Shown piece after piece: positions 8,227 to 16,363 of a DNA stretch of 52,519 nucleotides (position 1 is the stretch's first letter; every line of letters starts with the position of its first letter). The notes beneath the pieces were generated by a model. It was not told the DNA's origin and searched no databases. It was given only the letters and a program-made list of their open reading frames with translations. Source of the stretch: JAIRQX01 sp031556255 (GTDB taxonomy: Bacteria; Chrysiogenota; Deferribacteres; Deferribacterales; JAISNW01); the NCBI GenBank assembly GCA_031556255.1, contig JAVBTI010000022.1:1-52519 (forward strand), given 5' to 3'. Position numbers and translations under genes: made by a program.

Positions 8227-9032
8227 GCCTGTTTTCCCGGTTTGTATTTGCCTGTGAAAAAGGCTTTCCGTTTTTCAATAAAGGCTGTTGTGCCCTCCGT
8301 GTGGTCTTCAGTGGAAAAACAGTGGCCGAAAATATAAGTCTCAAGCTTGCAGCCGGTTTTCAAATCCACATCCAGCCCGTGGTTGATCGCTGTTTTGGCA
8401 AGCCGCACCGCGGTCGGGGCCTTGGAATTTATCTCGGCGGCAAGTTTTTTGACGTAGTCCAGAAGTTCCTCATGGGGCACCACCGCCTCGCACAGGCCTA
8501 TGCGCAGAGCCTCGTCCGCCTTGATATTCCTGCCCGTAAAAATCAGCAGTTTGGCCACGCCCCTGCCCACAATCCGTGGCAGGCGCTGGGTTCCCGCAAA
8601 GCCTGGAATTATACCGAGACCCACCTCCGGCTGGCCGAACACAGCCTTATCAGATGCGATGCGTATGTCACAGGCCATTGCCAGCTCAGTTCCCCCTCCC
8701 AGAGCGTAGCCATTGACAGCCGCTATCACAGGTTTCTCATACTCCTCAATTTTTGTGAGTATGGCGTTTCCCCTGTATGCATACTCCCTCCCTTCCCGTA
8801 CGTTCATTGCGGCCATATCTTTGATATCCCCTCCCGCAATGAACGCCTTTTCTCCCGCCCCGGTCAGAATAACCGTATAAACTGAATCATCCGCCGCAAG
8901 CTCGTCAAGGATCCTTTCCAGCTCGTCCAACACCTCATAATTGAGCGCGTTCAAAGCCTTGGGCCTGTTGAACCAGACCACCGCGGTCTTTTGGCCGTCG
9001 ATCTCAACAATGAAATTGTTCCATTTATCCAT
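8223..9032 (-). CDS. Enoyl-CoA hydratase/isomerase (crotonase family, CaiD-like)
   Basis: A 269-residue crotonase-fold protein. The oxyanion-hole segments AGGDIKDMAA (about 68) and GYALGGG (about 108) are intact. Both acid/base glutamates of hydratases are present, in GGGTELAMACDIR and FGQPEVGLG, so hydration of a 2-enoyl-CoA is the likely reaction rather than a glutamate-poor side activity. It lies 14 bases after the acyl-CoA dehydrogenase gene, with AAGGAG before the ATG. In a cai-like scheme it would play the part of CaiD. The actual acyl group is unknown. Confidence 0.9.
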   Translation of the reverse strand: MDKWNNFIVEIDGQKTAVVWFNRPKALNALNYEVLDELERILDELAADDSVYTVILTGAGEKAFIAGGDIKDMAAMNVREGREYAYRGNAILTKIEEYEKPVIAAVNGYALGGGTELAMACDIRIASDKAVFGQPEVGLGIIPGFAGTQRLPRIVGRGVAKLLIFTGRNIKADEALRIGLCEAVVPHEELLDYVKKLAAEINSKAPTAVRLAKTAINHGLDVDLKTGCKLETYIFGHCFSTEDHTEGTTAFIEKRKAFFTGKYKPGKQA

Positions 9033-9046
9033 AGTTTACTCCTTTG

Positions 9047-10192
9047 TCAGGACAAAACGTTTCTGCTGATAACCAGTTTGCATATCTCGGATGTGCCTTC
9101 GCCGATAGTCAGAATCCGCGCATCCCTGTAGTACCGCTCTATGTCGTAGCCTTTGCTGTAGCCGTTCCCGCCGTGTATCTGAAGGCTTTTGTAAACAACG
9201 TCCTGGCACATTTCGGACGAAAACAGTTTGAGAACGGCTGCTTCGGCGGAATAAGGCATCCCCGCATCCCGCATTCTGGCCACCCTGTACAGGTAGGTGC
9301 GGGCAAGATCCGTCTGGGTCTCCATTTCCGCAAGCTTGAAGGAGACGGCCTGAAAATTGGCTATGGGCTGGCCGAACTGCTGCCTTTCCCTGGCGTATTT
9401 CACCGCGAGGTCGATGGCCCCCTGAGCCATGCCCACAGCCATGGCGGATATGGCTATCCTTCCTTCGTCAAGCCCGCCCATGAAGACTTTAAATCCCTGA
9501 TTAAGTCCGCCGAGGAGGTTTTCTTTAGGTACCCGGCAATCCCGGAAGAAAAGTTCCCCGGTGTTGGAGCTGTTAACCCCGAGCTTAACCTCGGGTTTGC
9601 CGACCTCAAAGCCCGGAGTGCCCGCCTCCAGTATGAACGATGATATACCGCGGCTGCCTTTGGCACTGAGATCTGTTTTCGCTGTGACGATATACGTTTC
9701 AGCCACGCCAACGTTTGTGATCCAACATTTTGAACCGTTCAGCACGTAGTGGCTGCCATCGTCGACGGCGGTGGTCTTTGTGCCACCCGAATCCGACCCG
9801 GCGCCCGGCTCCGTCAGGCCAAACGCCATTATTTTTTCACCTTTTGCTGCCGGTATGAGGTATTTTCTTTTCTGCTCATCCGTGCCGGCGTGCAGTATGG
9901 GCATGGCGCCGAGAGATGTGTGGGCGTCAATAATAAGCGCAAGGGAACCGTTTACTTTCGCTATCTCCTCAATCACAAGGCATTCACTGACACAGTCCGC
10001 TCCCGCGCCGCCCCACTCCTCAGGGACGGAGATACCTAAAAATCCCAGTTCAGCACAGCGCTTTATCAGCGCGTGAGGAAATTCATGCTTCTCGTCAAGT
10101 TCGCGGGTAACAGGCAATACCTCATCCATAGTGAATTCGCGGGCGGCGCTGCGTATCAGCTCCTGTTCCTCAGTCAGAAAATATTTGTCCAT
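9047..10192 (-). CDS. Acyl-CoA dehydrogenase (CaiA-like position)
   Basis: A 381-residue flavoprotein with the hallmarks of the family: FGLTEPGAGSDSGGTKT, the flavin-contacting CWITN segment, GRIAISAMAVGMAQGA, QIHGGNGYSKGYDIERYYRDAR and GEGTSEI, whose Glu aligns with the catalytic base of medium-chain enzymes. It oxidises an acyl-CoA, or runs in reverse as an enoyl-CoA reductase, with FixAB as electron partner. I start it at ATG 10192 because GGAG lies 6 bases upstream; an ATG at 10204 overlaps that site. It is the first gene after the sigma-54 promoter at 10236-10252. Confidence 0.9.
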   Translation of the reverse strand: MDKYFLTEEQELIRSAAREFTMDEVLPVTRELDEKHEFPHALIKRCAELGFLGISVPEEWGGAGADCVSECLVIEEIAKVNGSLALIIDAHTSLGAMPILHAGTDEQKRKYLIPAAKGEKIMAFGLTEPGAGSDSGGTKTTAVDDGSHYVLNGSKCWITNVGVAETYIVTAKTDLSAKGSRGISSFILEAGTPGFEVGKPEVKLGVNSSNTGELFFRDCRVPKENLLGGLNQGFKVFMGGLDEGRIAISAMAVGMAQGAIDLAVKYARERQQFGQPIANFQAVSFKLAEMETQTDLARTYLYRVARMRDAGMPYSAEAAVLKLFSSEMCQDVVYKSLQIHGGNGYSKGYDIERYYRDARILTIGEGTSEICKLVISRNVLS

Positions 10193-10235
10193 CAACAACT
10201 CCATAAGATATATTCACGCGTGTATTTCTTATATA

Positions 10236-10252
10236 AGCAACCTATATGCCAA
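10236..10252 (-). promoter_or_regulatory. Sigma-54 (-24/-12) promoter of the acyl-CoA/fix operon
   Basis: Read on the minus strand the sequence is TTGGCAT-ATAGG-TTGCT, against the sigma-54 consensus TGGCAC-N5-TTGCW. The GG and GC elements have exact spacing; one base (T for C) differs. It lies 44 bases before the acyl-CoA dehydrogenase ATG, and the neighbouring gene encodes a sigma-54 activator. Confidence 0.85.
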
Positions 10253-10316
10253 TTTATAAAAATATCATGGTTGTGGTATTTTCTATATTTCAAAATAATG
10301 TTTTATGTTAAAAAAG

Positions 10317-10333
10317 TGTAGCTATTTGCTACA
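10317..10333. promoter_or_regulatory. Upstream activator site 1 (TGTAGC-N5-GCTACA)
   Basis: A perfect inverted repeat TGTAGC-TATTT-GCTACA centred about 74 bases upstream of the -24 element. It shares 17-bp length and half-site with the second copy at 10369-10385, 52 bp away (five helical turns). Sigma-54 activators with a Fis-type HTH usually bind such paired palindromes. Assignment to the 10557-12485 regulator is an inference from adjacency. Confidence 0.7.
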
Positions 10334-10368
10334 TATGTATTGAAATACTTATTTTATAGGATAAAAAT

Positions 10369-10385
10369 TGTATCGATACGCTACA
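10369..10385. promoter_or_regulatory. Upstream activator site 2 (TGTATC-N5-GCTACA)
   Basis: The second copy of the 17-bp palindrome, with one mismatched half-site base relative to site 1. A further, different inverted repeat, GTGAT-N5-ATCAC, lies at 10404-10418. The 10205-10556 intergenic region otherwise contains A/T-rich DNA and no gene. Confidence 0.65.
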
Positions 10386-10556
10386 AAATGAATGAGATCT
10401 ATAGTGATGTCCGATCACACTTAAAGAGTTTTTGCAAAAATTATTTTACCTTGGTTTATATTTGTTGGTAGTAATTATATTATAGTTCCGAATAATTTAT
10501 GAACTGATCAAAAAATGAAAAAGATAAAGGATAGGATGCGAAAAGCCCGGGAACAA

Positions 10557-12485
10557 TTATTTTACATGATAGAGATTTAATTTTTTATAAAGCGTAGTGC
10601 GGGCGATCCCGAGTTCCTGCGCTACTCTGGATTTATTGCCGTTATGCTTTGTCATGAGTTTGTCAATAAGCTGATGTTCCTCGGAGTGAAAAAAATCCTG
10701 CAACTCCTTAAGGGCTGAGACATCGGGCGTGCCGTAAACTATTTCGTCGCCTAAATCCGCGCAGGTTATATATTTTCCTTCCGCAACATTAATGGCGCTT
10801 TCCACCGCGTTTCGGAGCTGCCGGATATTCCCCGGCCAGTCATATTTCAGAAGTGTGTTCATCGCGCGCTTATCCATACCTCTTATTGTATTATCAAGAA
10901 CGCTGTTATAGTAATGTATAAAATAATGCAGTAAATATGATATATCTTCTTTCCTTTCGCGGAGGGGCGATAACTCCAGGCGAATTACATTCAGCCGGTA
11001 ATACAGATCCAGACGGAACTTTCCTTCGTTTATCAGCTCGCGGAGATCTTTGTTGGTGGCGGCAATGAGCCTCACATCCACACGAATCTGCCGGGAGCTC
11101 CCGATTCGTGTGAAGCTGCGCTCCTCCAAAGCCCGGAGAAGGGCAGTCTGCATATCAAGCGGCATGTCGCCGATTTCATCCAGAAATAAGGTACCCTTGT
11201 CGGCCATTTCAAATTTACCCGCGTTTCCTTCCTTGCGGGCCCCTGTGAACGCGCCGCCCATATAGCCGAATAGTTCGCTTCCTATAAGCTCTTTGGGGAT
11301 TGCCGCACAGTTTACCGCTATAAAGGGGCCGTCACCGCGGGCACTCTCGTTGTGTATTGCCTGGGCAAAAAGTTCTTTTCCCGTGCCGCTTTCGCCGGTG
11401 ATCAGCACCGTGCTTGATGAGCGCGCGGCTTTCAGCGCTGTGGATTTATTTTTCAGAAATGAAGGGCTGACGCCCATCAAATCATCAAATTTATACTTTA
11501 TGTCTTTCCTCTCAATTACTTCGGAAAACTCGGAGTATTCCGTTAATGTGACCGTATATCCGGCCTGCTTGCTGTCTTTATATATCGGGTGGATATCCAT
11601 AAAGTATTTCTCTTTTCCTATTTTCATTTCATGAATGGAGATGAGGCCGTGTTCTTTGGAAAAGATATTTTTTATTCCGGGCAGAAAGTTATGAATCCGC
11701 ATTCCGATAATTTTTTTCGGCGGTAAGCCCAAAATGCCGGTCATTTTCTTGTTAACGTAAAAAATAATGCCTTCTTCATCAATGAAAATCGTTGCGGATT
11801 TATTCTGATCTATGCTGAGATTAATTAATTCGTTCATATAGGACATCTTCTGATTTTGAGACTCAACATAACGTGCGTAATTATCAATAAAGAACTCAAA
11901 AAACGCCTGTGTCTGAACGTTAAAATTCACAAGCTCCGTCACCAGGATGATATAGCATATGCCTGTTTCGGTAATGATTGGCGTACTGACAAAAACAAAA
12001 TCCATAAAGGCTTCGAGCCAATGCTGCGCACCTATTATCCAGTTTTTGCTTCCGGGATTTGTTGAGGCGAACTCCACTACGTTTGTGCCGGCCGACTCCA
12101 CGGTGAGAAGAGCGCCGATGCCGAAATTCCGTGTTTTCAGCTTATCACGGAGCTCTTTGCAGCCTCCTCTGACGAGGATTACTTTTTCTTTTTGAGTGGC
12201 AAGAAAAAGAGCCGCATGCATTTTGGACAAATGAGAATAGCCGGATTGAAGCCATTGCAGGCAATAACTCTTTTCGTAAACTATTTGCTCGTCCAGAAGG
12301 CGGTAGATAGTTTCCGTGCTCTGGCGCGGCGGGAGTTTACTTAAGTACGGATCCACTCCCGCGGCGGCAGAACGCCGCCAGGAATCCAGTACCTCCTGCG
12401 GTATCGCGTCCGGGTCTTTTAAACGGTTATACCTGATAAAGTATTCTCTGTTTTCAAACACTTTATCATGATCATATTTTATCAT
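10557..12485 (-). CDS. Sigma-54-dependent transcriptional activator (GAF-like/PAS/AAA+/Fis HTH)
   Basis: A 642-residue enhancer-binding protein. Residues 1-200 resemble the GAF-like sensor of AcoR-type activators (SWRRSAAAGVDP near 35), and about 215-325 form a PAS domain. From about 335 comes the AAA+ module: Walker A GESGTGKE (364-371), the sigma-54-contacting GAFTGA (411-416), Walker B TLFLDEIGD (432-440) and ARG/ATN segments. The last 40 residues are a Fis-type HTH (NKSRVAQELGIARTTLYKKL). It lies upstream of, and on the same strand as, the acyl-CoA/fix operon, whose sigma-54 promoter and palindromes fill the gap between them. It probably senses the substrate. The start is weakly supported, with no clear ribosome-binding site. 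Confidence 0.92.
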   Translation of the reverse strand: MIKYDHDKVFENREYFIRYNRLKDPDAIPQEVLDSWRRSAAAGVDPYLSKLPPRQSTETIYRLLDEQIVYEKSYCLQWLQSGYSHLSKMHAALFLATQKEKVILVRGGCKELRDKLKTRNFGIGALLTVESAGTNVVEFASTNPGSKNWIIGAQHWLEAFMDFVFVSTPIITETGICYIILVTELVNFNVQTQAFFEFFIDNYARYVESQNQKMSYMNELINLSIDQNKSATIFIDEEGIIFYVNKKMTGILGLPPKKIIGMRIHNFLPGIKNIFSKEHGLISIHEMKIGKEKYFMDIHPIYKDSKQAGYTVTLTEYSEFSEVIERKDIKYKFDDLMGVSPSFLKNKSTALKAARSSSTVLITGESGTGKELFAQAIHNESARGDGPFIAVNCAAIPKELIGSELFGYMGGAFTGARKEGNAGKFEMADKGTLFLDEIGDMPLDMQTALLRALEERSFTRIGSSRQIRVDVRLIAATNKDLRELINEGKFRLDLYYRLNVIRLELSPLRERKEDISYLLHYFIHYYNSVLDNTIRGMDKRAMNTLLKYDWPGNIRQLRNAVESAINVAEGKYITCADLGDEIVYGTPDVSALKELQDFFHSEEHQLIDKLMTKHNGNKSRVAQELGIARTTLYKKLNLYHVK

Positions 12486-12536
12486 GCATATATAATAACA
12501 TTACTTTCCATTGTTGTCATCTCTCAAAATATCCGT

Positions 12537-13361
12537 TCACAACAGATCTTTTTTCCTGAACAGCACATATCCTATAAAGGCGGATATAAGGCCGATTATA
12601 GCGCAGTACGACAGGCTGTAGGCCAGGAAGGCATACCTGCCCATCTTATCTAATATAAAGTACGACGCAGGACCTATTACGGACAGCACCGGGTCGAAGA
12701 GGGAGACCGCGGCGACGCGGAAGAGCTGCACCGGGTTCGCCAGGGCTATGGAGAAAATTATTTCGGGCGAAATTCCGCTTCTGATCAAAACCCCGATAAG
12801 CACGATATCTATCAGTGCGATAAGAAGCAGCCATACAAACATGGCCACACCCAGCGCCGTCTCCTGCGAACGTGACAGGCACGATATCAGAAAACCGATT
12901 CCCAGGAAGGTAAAAGCGGATGCCGTGAGAAGCACCGTATACAGCACTACCAGCGGCCACGGCACCCCTCCGGTGAACATCCCCACGGCGGCCGCCAGAA
13001 ACATCGCAAACAGCAGCGGCACGGCCACCGAGACAAACCGCCCGAGAAATTTACCCCAATAGTACGCCTTCAGCGATATCGGGAAAGAGAGCATGTATTC
13101 AAGGATATGTGAATCTCTGTCACCGGCGATGCTCCTGACCGTTGTGATCAGGATAAACACCGGCAGAATTATATTGCAGGCCTGTATGAATATAAGAAGC
13201 AGGCGCGTAAGGCCTGTGAAGCCCAATACACGGCTGTTCGCCACGCCGGTGGCGAATATAAGCGCCACAAGGCCCGCAAACACGATCGTATAGATCAAAA
13301 ACCAGCGGGACCTGAGCGACTCCCTCAGGTCTGTTTTCATAACAAGAAAGACAGGGTTCAC
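12537..13361 (-). CDS. nosY: NosY, ABC transporter permease for NosZ maturation
   Basis: A 274-residue membrane protein with six hydrophobic segments and the N-terminal layout of ABC-2-type permeases (DLRESLRSRWF, then SIAGDRDSHILEYMLSFPIS). With NosF it forms an ABC transporter that, together with NosD, supports assembly of the CuZ sulfide-copper site of NosZ. It begins with GTG overlapping the nosL stop (GTGA). It is the last nos gene, 51 bases before the sigma-54 regulator start; no terminator is obvious, so read-through into the regulator is possible. Confidence 0.9.
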   Translation of the reverse strand: MNPVFLVMKTDLRESLRSRWFLIYTIVFAGLVALIFATGVANSRVLGFTGLTRLLLIFIQACNIILPVFILITTVRSIAGDRDSHILEYMLSFPISLKAYYWGKFLGRFVSVAVPLLFAMFLAAAVGMFTGGVPWPLVVLYTVLLTASAFTFLGIGFLISCLSRSQETALGVAMFVWLLLIALIDIVLIGVLIRSGISPEIIFSIALANPVQLFRVAAVSLFDPVLSVIGPASYFILDKMGRYAFLAYSLSYCAIIGLISAFIGYVLFRKKDLL

Positions 13362-13819
13362 TGTGTATTACCGCAGGTCTTACATTTACGTATTTTCTCA
13401 AGATCCGCCACAAGCATCGCCGCCGTTCTGCCGGTCACAAGCGCTTTCCCCTCCTCCAGATCGGATTTTTTGGAGAGTGCCGCTATCCCGTATCCCATTG
13501 GTGTCGTATACTCTATGACCAAAAGGGCTTCGTCGTATTTAATCCAGCCGCCGTTTTTTAAGTCCGTTACATACAGTGCGTATCTGTCCCAGAAGTTGTA
13601 TCTGTCAAGCCAGGCCACAGCGCAGCCGATCTCTTCGAATATCAGATTCTCATCACCCTCTTTGGGCACCGCCTGGGCGGCAAGGCGCGGGTTGGCAACC
13701 TGCATTCCGCAGCGGGCGCATAAATCCGTCTCCGGGTTGACGTTCCGGGGCTTCGCATCTTTTTTCGTGCAGGCGCATAAAAAAACCAGTAACAACAGTA
13801 AACAGCTAAATTTTTTCAT
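13358..13819 (-). CDS. nosL: NosL copper-binding lipoprotein, copy 1
   Basis: A 153-residue outer- or inner-membrane lipoprotein (MKKFSCLLLLLVFLCAC, lipobox Cys17) that delivers Cu(I) to apo-NosZ. The NosL signature LCARCGM and the IFEEIGCAVAWL segment are present, as is a late TPMGYGIAALS. It is a tandem duplicate of the next gene upstream (13872-14333), with identical length and a similar GGTGGAAG ribosome-binding region. Copy 1 keeps the family-standard CxxCGM. Confidence 0.92.
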   Translation of the reverse strand: MKKFSCLLLLLVFLCACTKKDAKPRNVNPETDLCARCGMQVANPRLAAQAVPKEGDENLIFEEIGCAVAWLDRYNFWDRYALYVTDLKNGGWIKYDEALLVIEYTTPMGYGIAALSKKSDLEEGKALVTGRTAAMLVADLEKIRKCKTCGNTQ

Positions 13820-13871
13820 CTTCCACCATTTTCCCCATATCCGATATTACTTTCCGCATAGCGGCAGCGGC

Positions 13872-14333
13872 TTATTGGGCTTCGCCGCCGTGCATTTTTT
13901 TGCGGTTTTTATTCATTTCCATTATGCGTTCAATCACAGCGTTTCCATCCAGAAGTGTTTTTCCCTCTTCCAGATCAGATTTATCAGACAGCGCCGCAAC
14001 CCCGTAAGCCATGGGAGTAGTGTATTCCGCGGCGAAAAAGGCGTCATCGAATTTTATCCAGCCGCCGTTCCTGAAATCGGTTACATACAGCGTGTAGTTA
14101 TCCCAGTATTTGTTATGCTCCAGCCACGATACCCCGCAGCCTATCTCCTCGAACACAGCCTGCGTACCGTTGCTGATATTCACTGCCTGCGCGGCGAGCC
14201 GCGGATCGGAGATCTGCATCACGCAGCGGGCGCATACGTCCCTGTCCGGAATGATGTCACGGGGTTTGGCCTCTTTCTTTGTGCAGGCGCACAGAGCGAA
14301 CAAAACCAACAACAAACAACTAAATTGTTTCAT
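13872..14333 (-). CDS. nosL: NosL paralogue, copy 2 (CxxCVM variant)
   Basis: A 153-residue lipoprotein (lipobox LCAC) closely related to copy 1 along its whole length: KKEAKPRDI, VCARCVMQISDPRLAAQAV, FEEIGCGVSWLEH, TPMAYGVAALSDKSDLEEGK. The glycine of CxxCGM is replaced by valine. Tandem arrangement and equal length point to a local duplication followed by divergence. The gene overlaps the nosF 3' end by 14 bases. Either a second copper chaperone with altered specificity or a redundant copy. Confidence 0.9.
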   Translation of the reverse strand: MKQFSCLLLVLFALCACTKKEAKPRDIIPDRDVCARCVMQISDPRLAAQAVNISNGTQAVFEEIGCGVSWLEHNKYWDNYTLYVTDFRNGGWIKFDDAFFAAEYTTPMAYGVAALSDKSDLEEGKTLLDGNAVIERIMEMNKNRKKMHGGEAQ

Positions 14334-14958
14334 CTTCCACCACCCTCCCCATATCCATTGTTATCTTCCTCGTGACAAGCTTCTCCACTTCTTCAAGCCT
14401 GTGGCAGATGAAAATTATGCTTTTATCCGTGCAGCGCTTCTCCACCAGCTTCAGAAAACTTTCCCTGCCAGCAGTATCCAGATTGGCGGTGGGTTCGTCG
14501 AATATAAGCCTGCCCGACGTTCTGGCCAGGGCTATGCTGATAAGCACCTTCTGTTTCATTCCGCCGGAAAGTTTATAAAAAGTCTTTTTCAGATGCGGCT
14601 TTATGTCAAGCTGCATTTCGCCGCACAGGCCGGTTACTTCGTCTTTTTCGAAGCCTGAAAGCCCTGAGGCGTAATCGATAAGCTCAGCGACGGTTAGCCT
14701 CAGCGGCGGCGGAAGCTGCGGTACAAAAGCGATATCCGCAATGGCGCGGACACGGTCGGCATAGGGCGATACCCCGCCAATCAGTACAGAACCCGCATCC
14801 GGCTTATACTCACCCAGAACGCAGCGTATCAGCGTGGTTTTCCCCGCGCCGTTCTGGCCGAGAAGGATTATTTTCTCGCCGCCGATGATATCCAGGTCAA
14901 GGCTGTCCAATACTTTCTGGGCACCGAAGCTTTTTGTGAGTTTCTCTATCTTTATCAT
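14320..14958 (-). CDS. nosF: NosF, ABC transporter ATP-binding protein
   Basis: A 212-residue ATPase with Walker A LLGQNGAGKTTL, the signature LSGGMKQKVLIS, Walker B LIFDEPTANLD and the H-loop IIFICHRLEE. It energises the NosDFY maturation system. I start it at ATG 14958, which overlaps the nosH stop (ATGA); an in-frame upstream extension of 23 residues would run inside nosH and is not family-like. Translation is probably coupled. Confidence 0.92.
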   Translation of the reverse strand: MIKIEKLTKSFGAQKVLDSLDLDIIGGEKIILLGQNGAGKTTLIRCVLGEYKPDAGSVLIGGVSPYADRVRAIADIAFVPQLPPPLRLTVAELIDYASGLSGFEKDEVTGLCGEMQLDIKPHLKKTFYKLSGGMKQKVLISIALARTSGRLIFDEPTANLDTAGRESFLKLVEKRCTDKSIIFICHRLEEVEKLVTRKITMDMGRVVEDETI

Positions 14959-15836
14959 AGCAGTTTTTTCAGCCTGTTTACGTATTTTAGCGTGTCTTTG
15001 TGGCACACATCCACGCAACGGCCGCACATGGTGCAGTCCGTGCCCAGTATAGGTTTATCCTTGCCGCCCGTGTCCCTGTTTGTGACGTCCAGGAGGCGCG
15101 GCGCGTGACAAACAGATTTGCATGACCCGCACCTGTCGCAGTCACCCGTGTAAGCGACCTTCACTGCGGATATCCTGTTCAGAAGACCGTAGGTGGCACC
15201 GACAGGGCATATACTTTTACACCATATGCGGCGGGAATACAATACCTCCGCCGCGACCACCGCAACGGCGGCCAGTGCCGCCAGCCATACGCCGTAGATG
15301 ATGAGCCGCGACATGATCCCCAAAACGTTCACCGCTTCAAACACAAGGTAGCCCGTGGTGAAACAGAGCAGCAGGAACAGTGCCCAGAAAGCGTAATTTA
15401 CATGTTCCGGCTGGCGGTGCGGCTTTATTATTTTTTTGGAGATGAGAACGGCGTGGAGCCGTTCCCCAAGTTCGCTTATAAGCCCATAGGGGCACACCCA
15501 GCCGCAGAACGCCCGCCCGAAGACCAGATAAATCAGGACAACCGTGACCGTGCCTATGGTGAGGTTCACGGGGAAGGCCCTGTTTGCCGCGATATATTGC
15601 AGCGACACGAAAGGGTCTATCATATGGAAGCCCAAAAAACGTGAACCCACCAGAGTGCCTTCCAACACCTGCATATCCGCCCTGAACGACATTATGAACA
15701 GCAATTGCACAAGTATTATCACAATCCAGCGCCATGCCCGCAGCGACAGCCGCCGTTTCCCGGCGCGGTTCACCCCGGCCAGGCTCTCCGTCAGAGTCGT
15801 ATTATTCAGCGTGGGGCGTTTTTCATACTTATTCAT
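14955..15836 (-). CDS. nosH: NosH, NapH-like membrane polyferredoxin
   Basis: A 293-residue inner-membrane iron-sulfur protein with several hydrophobic segments in the first 200 residues and CGWVCPYG and CKSICPVG motifs facing the cytoplasm. Two [4Fe-4S] motifs close the protein (CDRCGSCKSVCH and CTMCGRCVDVCH). In Wolinella-type nos clusters NosGH, like NapGH, are proposed to draw electrons from menaquinol towards NosZ. It overlaps nosC2 by 4 bases. NosR is absent here, as expected of this type. Confidence 0.9.
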   Translation of the reverse strand: MNKYEKRPTLNNTTLTESLAGVNRAGKRRLSLRAWRWIVIILVQLLFIMSFRADMQVLEGTLVGSRFLGFHMIDPFVSLQYIAANRAFPVNLTIGTVTVVLIYLVFGRAFCGWVCPYGLISELGERLHAVLISKKIIKPHRQPEHVNYAFWALFLLLCFTTGYLVFEAVNVLGIMSRLIIYGVWLAALAAVAVVAAEVLYSRRIWCKSICPVGATYGLLNRISAVKVAYTGDCDRCGSCKSVCHAPRLLDVTNRDTGGKDKPILGTDCTMCGRCVDVCHKDTLKYVNRLKKLL

Positions 15837-16258
15837 TTGAAAGCTGCAATTTCTTCCGCCAGCCTGTCGATATCGTTGTCGGAAACATTTTTCATCAAAT
15901 TTTCCATGAGGCTGTTTTTTCGTTCGCCTGTCTTATACTCCCGGAGGGCTTTTACAAGTTCGTCTTTGGACATCCACGCGATGGGCGCGCCCACGGGGCC
16001 GGAGCCGTCGCGGTTATGGCAGGGGGCACATTTCACGATATAATCTTTGCTGAGCTCCCCGCGTTTGGATTGTGCGGCCAACTCCCTTGTGATCTGCTCT
16101 TCTTCAGCCTCTTCGACGATGACGGGAACTGCCGGAACATCAACAACTGCGCTTTGCGGGGCGGTGACAACTTCATTCCCGCCGCCGAACTCCTGAAACA
16201 GCAGGTATCCCACCACAAGCACCGCCACCAGGGTAATAATAACCGTTTTTTTATTCAT
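15833..16258 (-). CDS. nosC2: NosC2, membrane-anchored monohaem cytochrome c
   Basis: A 141-residue protein with an N-terminal membrane anchor (TVIITLVAVLVVGYLLF), an acidic linker and one haem-binding site CAPCH (Cys77-His81), preceded by KDYIV as in NosC1. A methionine-bearing stretch after the haem could give the sixth ligand. It probably shuttles electrons to NosZ in the periplasm. The ATG at 16258 follows GGAGAAGAAG; the longer in-frame opening has no ribosome-binding site. NosC1 and NosC2 look like diverged duplicates. Confidence 0.85.
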   Translation of the reverse strand: MNKKTVIITLVAVLVVGYLLFQEFGGGNEVVTAPQSAVVDVPAVPVIVEEAEEEQITRELAAQSKRGELSKDYIVKCAPCHNRDGSGPVGAPIAWMSKDELVKALREYKTGERKNSLMENLMKNVSDNDIDRLAEEIAAFK

Positions 16259-16363
16259 CTTCTTCTCCGTATTGTTAAAGTTCGCATCCATGCTCACACC
16301 GCATCCCTGCGGTTGTTGCGCCCCCTCCAAACCTCCCCAAAGGGAGATTCAAGGATTGAAATC

